From Streptomyces lycii (GTDB taxonomy: Bacteria; Actinomycetota; Actinomycetes; Streptomycetales; Streptomycetaceae): 36,398 bases of DNA. The notes beneath the pieces are model-generated. The model was not told where the DNA came from, did not search any database, and worked only from the letters and a program-made list of their open reading frames with translations. Position numbers and translations under genes: made by a program. Numbering within the stretch: the stretch's first letter is position 1; the number at the start of each line of letters is the position of its first letter. The stretch lies in assembly GCF_009735685.1 (NCBI RefSeq), contig NZ_WHPN01000285.1:1-36398 (forward strand), in the 5' to 3' direction. Shown here one piece after another: positions 33,768-36,398 of the stretch.

Positions 33768-34754
33768 ATGCGCTACCGCAAGCTCGCCGGCGGCACCGGT
33801 CCCGAGGTCAGCACCCTGTGCCTGGGCGCCCTGCCGTTCGGCACCACCGTCGGCGAGGAGACGGCCTTCGCGATCCTCGACCGTTTCACCGAGGCGGGCG
33901 GCACCTTCGTCGACACCTCGGACAACTACGCGTGCTGGGTGAACGGCGCCACCGGTGACGAGAGCGAACTGGTGCTCGGCCGCTGGCTGCGCAGCCGCCG
34001 AGCGCGGGACCGGGTGGTCATCGCCTCGAAGGTCGGGGCCCGTCCGGACCTCTCGCGGGGCCCGCTGTGGTGCGACACGGCGCCCGACGGTTTCGGCAAC
34101 ATGGAGGGGCTGTCCGCGGAGGCCGTCCGGGCCGGCGCGGAGGGCAGCCTGCGGCGCCTCGGCACCGATCACCTCGACCTGCACTACGCGCACATCGAGG
34201 ACCCGTCCGTGCCGCTGGAGGAGACGGTCACCGCGTTCGCCGGCCTGGTCGCCGCGGGCCGGACCCGGCTGCTCGGCGTCAGCAACCACCCGGTGGCGCG
34301 CATCGCCGAAGCCCGGCGGCTCGCGGCGGAGCTGGACCTGCCCGGATATCAGTGCGTACAGCAGCGCCACACCTATCTGCGGCCCGCGCCCGGCGCCGGC
34401 TTCGGCGTGCAGCGGCACACTGACGCGGCCCTGCTCGACTACGCGGCGGGCGAACCGGACCTGACGCTGCTCGGCTACTCGGTGCTGGTGCACGGCGCCT
34501 ACACCCGCGACGACAGGGAACTGCTGCCGCAGTACGCGCACCGGGGCGCCGAGCGCAGGCTGCGGGTGCTGCGGGAGGTGGCGGGGGAGCTGGGTGCCAC
34601 GCCGAACCAGGTGGTGCTGGCGTGGCTGCTGGGCGGCGAGGTGCCCGTGCTGCCCGTGCTCGGGGTCAGCTCCGTCGGCCAGCTCGACGAACTCCTGGCC
34701 GCGGCCGACCTGGACCTGGACGCGGAACTCCGGGCGCGGCTGGACGCCGCGTGA
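33768..34754 (+). CDS. Aldo/keto reductase
   Basis: A 328-residue AKR with a TIM-barrel fold. The catalytic tetrad is visible: D49 (FVDTSDNY), Y54, K88 (VVIASKVG) and H142 (LDLHYAHIED). The C-terminal part has the NADPH-binding pattern LPVLGVSSVGQLDELL. It should reduce aldehydes or ketones, or oxidise alcohols, with NADP(H). ATG 33768 has GAGGAGGA at 33753-33760. It follows the SDR pair on the same strand but behind a hairpin, so it may be a separate or attenuated unit. Substrate unknown. Confidence 0.92.
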   Translation: MRYRKLAGGTGPEVSTLCLGALPFGTTVGEETAFAILDRFTEAGGTFVDTSDNYACWVNGATGDESELVLGRWLRSRRARDRVVIASKVGARPDLSRGPLWCDTAPDGFGNMEGLSAEAVRAGAEGSLRRLGTDHLDLHYAHIEDPSVPLEETVTAFAGLVAAGRTRLLGVSNHPVARIAEARRLAAELDLPGYQCVQQRHTYLRPAPGAGFGVQRHTDAALLDYAAGEPDLTLLGYSVLVHGAYTRDDRELLPQYAHRGAERRLRVLREVAGELGATPNQVVLAWLLGGEVPVLPVLGVSSVGQLDELLAAADLDLDAELRARLDAA

Positions 34755-34978
34755 AACAGGGCCGCCGCGGCCGGGGCCGTGCTCCGCCCGGGCCGCGCCC
34801 GGGGGACCGGCGGCCGATGCCGCCCCCTCCTGCCGCTCCTGCCGCTCCTGCCGCGGCGGCCTCCGCACGAGCGGGCCCCGGCGGACGCCACCGCGAGCCG
34901 TGCCCGGAAGGTCCGTTGTCAGTGGCCGGCGATAGGTTCGGGGGACCGAAACGGATTCCGACCCCGGAGGTTGTTGAC

Positions 34979-35656
34979 GTGACCGACACGCTGCCCGAGT
35001 CCTGGCGCGGTGTCCTGGGCGAAGAGCTGGAGAAGCCGTATTTCTCCGAGCTCATGGCCTTCGTCGAGGACGAGCGGGCCCGCGGGCCCGTCTATCCGCC
35101 GCGCGAGCAGGTCTTCGCGGCGCTGGACGCCACGCCGTACGACCGGGTGAAGGTGCTGGTGCTCGGGCAGGATCCGTATCACGGCGAGGGCCAGGGGCAC
35201 GGGCTGTGCTTCTCGGTGCGGCCCGGGGTGCGGACCCCGCCGTCGCTGCGCAACATCTACAAGGAGCTGCGCGACGACCTCGGCCACCCGGTCCCGGACA
35301 ACGGCTGTCTCGTGCCCTGGGCGGAGCAGGGGGTGCTGCTGCTCAACGCGGTGCTCACGGTCCGCGCGGGCGAGGCCAACTCCCACAAGGGCAGGGGCTG
35401 GGAGACGTTCACGGACGCGGTGATCCGCGCCGTGGCCTCCCGCCCGGACCCGGCCGTCTTCGTGCTCTGGGGCGCCTACGCCCGGAAGAAGCTGCCGCTG
35501 ATCGACACCGGGCGCCACACGGTGGTGCAGGGAGCCCATCCCTCGCCGCTGTCCGCGAAGAAGTTCTTCGGCAGCCGGCCGTTCAGCCAGATCGACAAGG
35601 CGGTCGCCGACCAGGGGCACGCGCCCGTCGACTGGCGCATCCCGGATCTGGGCTGA
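34979..35656 (+). CDS. ung: Uracil-DNA glycosylase (family 1)
   Basis: A 225-residue base-excision repair enzyme that removes uracil from DNA. The water-activating loop GQDPYH is at 63-68 (catalytic D65), the LLLNAVLTV segment is in the middle, and the DNA-intercalation loop HPSPLS begins at H187. All family 1 motifs are intact. GTG 34979 was chosen because GGAGG lies at 34966-34970; TAGGTT (34933-34938) is a likely -10. The 224 nt before it contain a three-fold CTCCTGCCG repeat (around 34826-34852) and no gene. A hairpin terminator follows. Confidence 0.97.
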   Translation: MTDTLPESWRGVLGEELEKPYFSELMAFVEDERARGPVYPPREQVFAALDATPYDRVKVLVLGQDPYHGEGQGHGLCFSVRPGVRTPPSLRNIYKELRDDLGHPVPDNGCLVPWAEQGVLLLNAVLTVRAGEANSHKGRGWETFTDAVIRAVASRPDPAVFVLWGAYARKKLPLIDTGRHTVVQGAHPSPLSAKKFFGSRPFSQIDKAVADQGHAPVDWRIPDLG

Positions 35657-35660
35657 TCTT

Positions 35661-35709
35661 CCCGGGCCCCGCTCCGAAGCCGCGGGGGAGCGGCGGGGCG
35701 GGGCCCGGG
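35661..35709 (+). terminator. Hairpin terminator after ung
   Basis: CCCGGGCCCCGC (35661-35672) pairs with GCGGGGCCCGGG (35698-35709); a second 5-bp helix GCCGC/GCGGC lies inside the 25-nt loop. It begins 4 nt after the stop codon. Confidence 0.75.
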
Positions 35710-35814
35710 ACAGCGGTACGGCCGGGTGCGCCCGGCGGCGGGCCGCCGGCGGAGGGCGCGGCTAGCGTCGTGCGCGGAGACCCGGCGCACACGGACAGGG
35801 ACCACGGAGGCAAC

Positions 35815-36300
35815 GTGACGAACCAGCAGCAGGCATCCGAAGACGTCGTCATGACCCGGATCGGCCAGGCGGCCATGCTGCACCGCGGCGGTGACCGGGA
35901 GGAGGCGCGCAACCGGTTCGCGGACCTGTGGGAGGAGATCGGCGAGGACGGCGACCCGCTGCACCGCTGCACGCTCGCGCACTACATGGCCGACACCCAG
36001 GACGACCCCGCGGAGGAGCTGCGCTGGGACCTGCGCGCGCTCGCCGCCGCCGACTCGCTCACGGACGACCGGGTGCGGCGGCACCACGGCTCCGTCTCGC
36101 TGCGGGGCTTCTATCCGTCGCTGCATCTCAACCTGGCCGCGGACTACGAGAAGCTCGGCCGGTTCGCGGAGGCGCGCGCCGCCCTCGGCCGGGCCCGGGC
36201 GGCCGCGCCGGCGCTCGGTGACGACGCCTACGGGGACGGCATCCGCGCGGCCCTGGACCGCCTGGAACTCCGGCTGGACGGCGGTGCCGCTCAGCCGTAG
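35815..36300 (+). CDS. Tetratricopeptide-repeat-like protein
   Basis: A 161-residue all-helical protein. Two or three TPR-like helix pairs are visible: IGQAAMLHRGGDREEARNRFADLWEEIG (~16-43) and LHLNLAADYEKLGRFAEARAALGRARA (~103-129). These form a peptide-binding scaffold with no enzymatic activity; the partner is unknown. There is no signal peptide. GTG 35815 has CGGAGG at 35805-35810; TAGCGT (35763-35768) is a likely -10 element. Its last 10 bp overlap the end of the convergent partial gene. Confidence 0.85.
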   Translation: MTNQQQASEDVVMTRIGQAAMLHRGGDREEARNRFADLWEEIGEDGDPLHRCTLAHYMADTQDDPAEELRWDLRALAAADSLTDDRVRRHHGSVSLRGFYPSLHLNLAADYEKLGRFAEARAALGRARAAAPALGDDAYGDGIRAALDRLELRLDGGAAQP

Positions 36301-36398
36301 ACGCCCCGGCAGATGCGCTCCTGCTCACTGCCCTCGGCCCAGCGGCCGTACCGCTCGCCCATGTCGCAGACGCTGCCGCCCCGCCGCGCCGGACCGGG
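36291..36398 (-). CDS. C-terminal end of an unidentified protein (partial)
   Basis: An open frame enters from the right edge and ends with TGA at 36293-36291, giving 35 residues, including SVCDMGERYGRWAEGSEQER and CRGVYG at the end. Two cysteines bracket a W/Y/G-rich segment. C-termini of this type occur in small secreted or lipid-anchored Streptomyces proteins, where they would form a disulfide (family memory). It is real coding sequence judging by composition and by the convergent 10-bp overlap with the TPR gene; function unknown. Confidence 0.6.
   Translation of the reverse strand, partial: PGPARRGGSVCDMGERYGRWAEGSEQERICRGVYG

Noticed and set aside
34826..34852. CTCCTGCCG triple repeat before ung as a regulatory element
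   Set aside because: The short nine-base repeat in a GC-rich spacer is most simply slippage; it has no symmetry and no clear relation to the promoter.

Overview
The window looks like chromosomal DNA of a Streptomyces or a very close actinomycete. GC content is very high, third codon positions are almost always G or C, and GTG starts are common. It opens with the 3' end of a 23S rRNA and a complete 5S rRNA of actinobacterial type. Much of the gene content (DUF5999 protein, DUF881/Sbp genes, tandem glycine riboswitch on gcvP) is typical of Streptomyces. No tRNA, insertion sequence, prophage, CRISPR array or biosynthetic cluster was seen; this is mostly core chromosome with some accessory genes.

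Region 1 (1-9225) is rRNA followed by an envelope, division and metabolism block on the + strand: a CDP-alcohol phosphatidyltransferase, a nucleotidyltransferase fused to a catalytically degenerate phosphomannomutase-like domain, an overlapping DUF881-Sbp-DUF881 operon of membrane proteins, an FHA protein of the GarA/OdhI type, an FtsR-type MerR regulator, a bifunctional nuclease and a second MerR regulator. The order matches, from memory, the Mycobacterium Rv1822-Rv1830 region, except that gcvH is missing here.

Region 2 (9313-17800) holds dinB with a long C-terminal extension, which overlaps a convergent PRC-barrel gene by 91 bp. A tandem glycine riboswitch and gcvP follow, then a DUF5999 gene, an unknown 196-aa protein and a glutamate-cysteine ligase-like enzyme.

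Region 3 (17801-28436) is a set of short, mostly single-gene units: a CPBP protease, a PhzF isomerase, a Clp-N protein, three EamA/DMT-family exporters, a split-barrel flavoprotein divergent from a MocR-type regulator, a LysR regulator divergent from the third exporter, and a Tat-exported Rieske lipoprotein. Many of these genes appear to be leaderless, with a -10 element 6-7 nt before the start codon. One leaderless unit begins with a 13-codon leader peptide containing Pro-Pro-Pro, whose end lies inside a hairpin, ahead of the second exporter.

Region 4 (28529-36398) contains an S9 peptidase divergent from a HipA-like kinase that is translationally coupled to a DUF3037 gene, two tandem SDR genes with a strong promoter and an operator-like repeat, an aldo/keto reductase, uracil-DNA glycosylase, a TPR-like protein and the C-terminal end of a further gene on the - strand.

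The most promising less-described elements are the HipA-like kinase/DUF3037 pair, the leaderless polyproline leader peptide, the palindrome within the overlapping divergent promoters of the MocR/flavoprotein pair, the pseudoenzyme-like fusion protein, and the FHA gene with two plausible starts.
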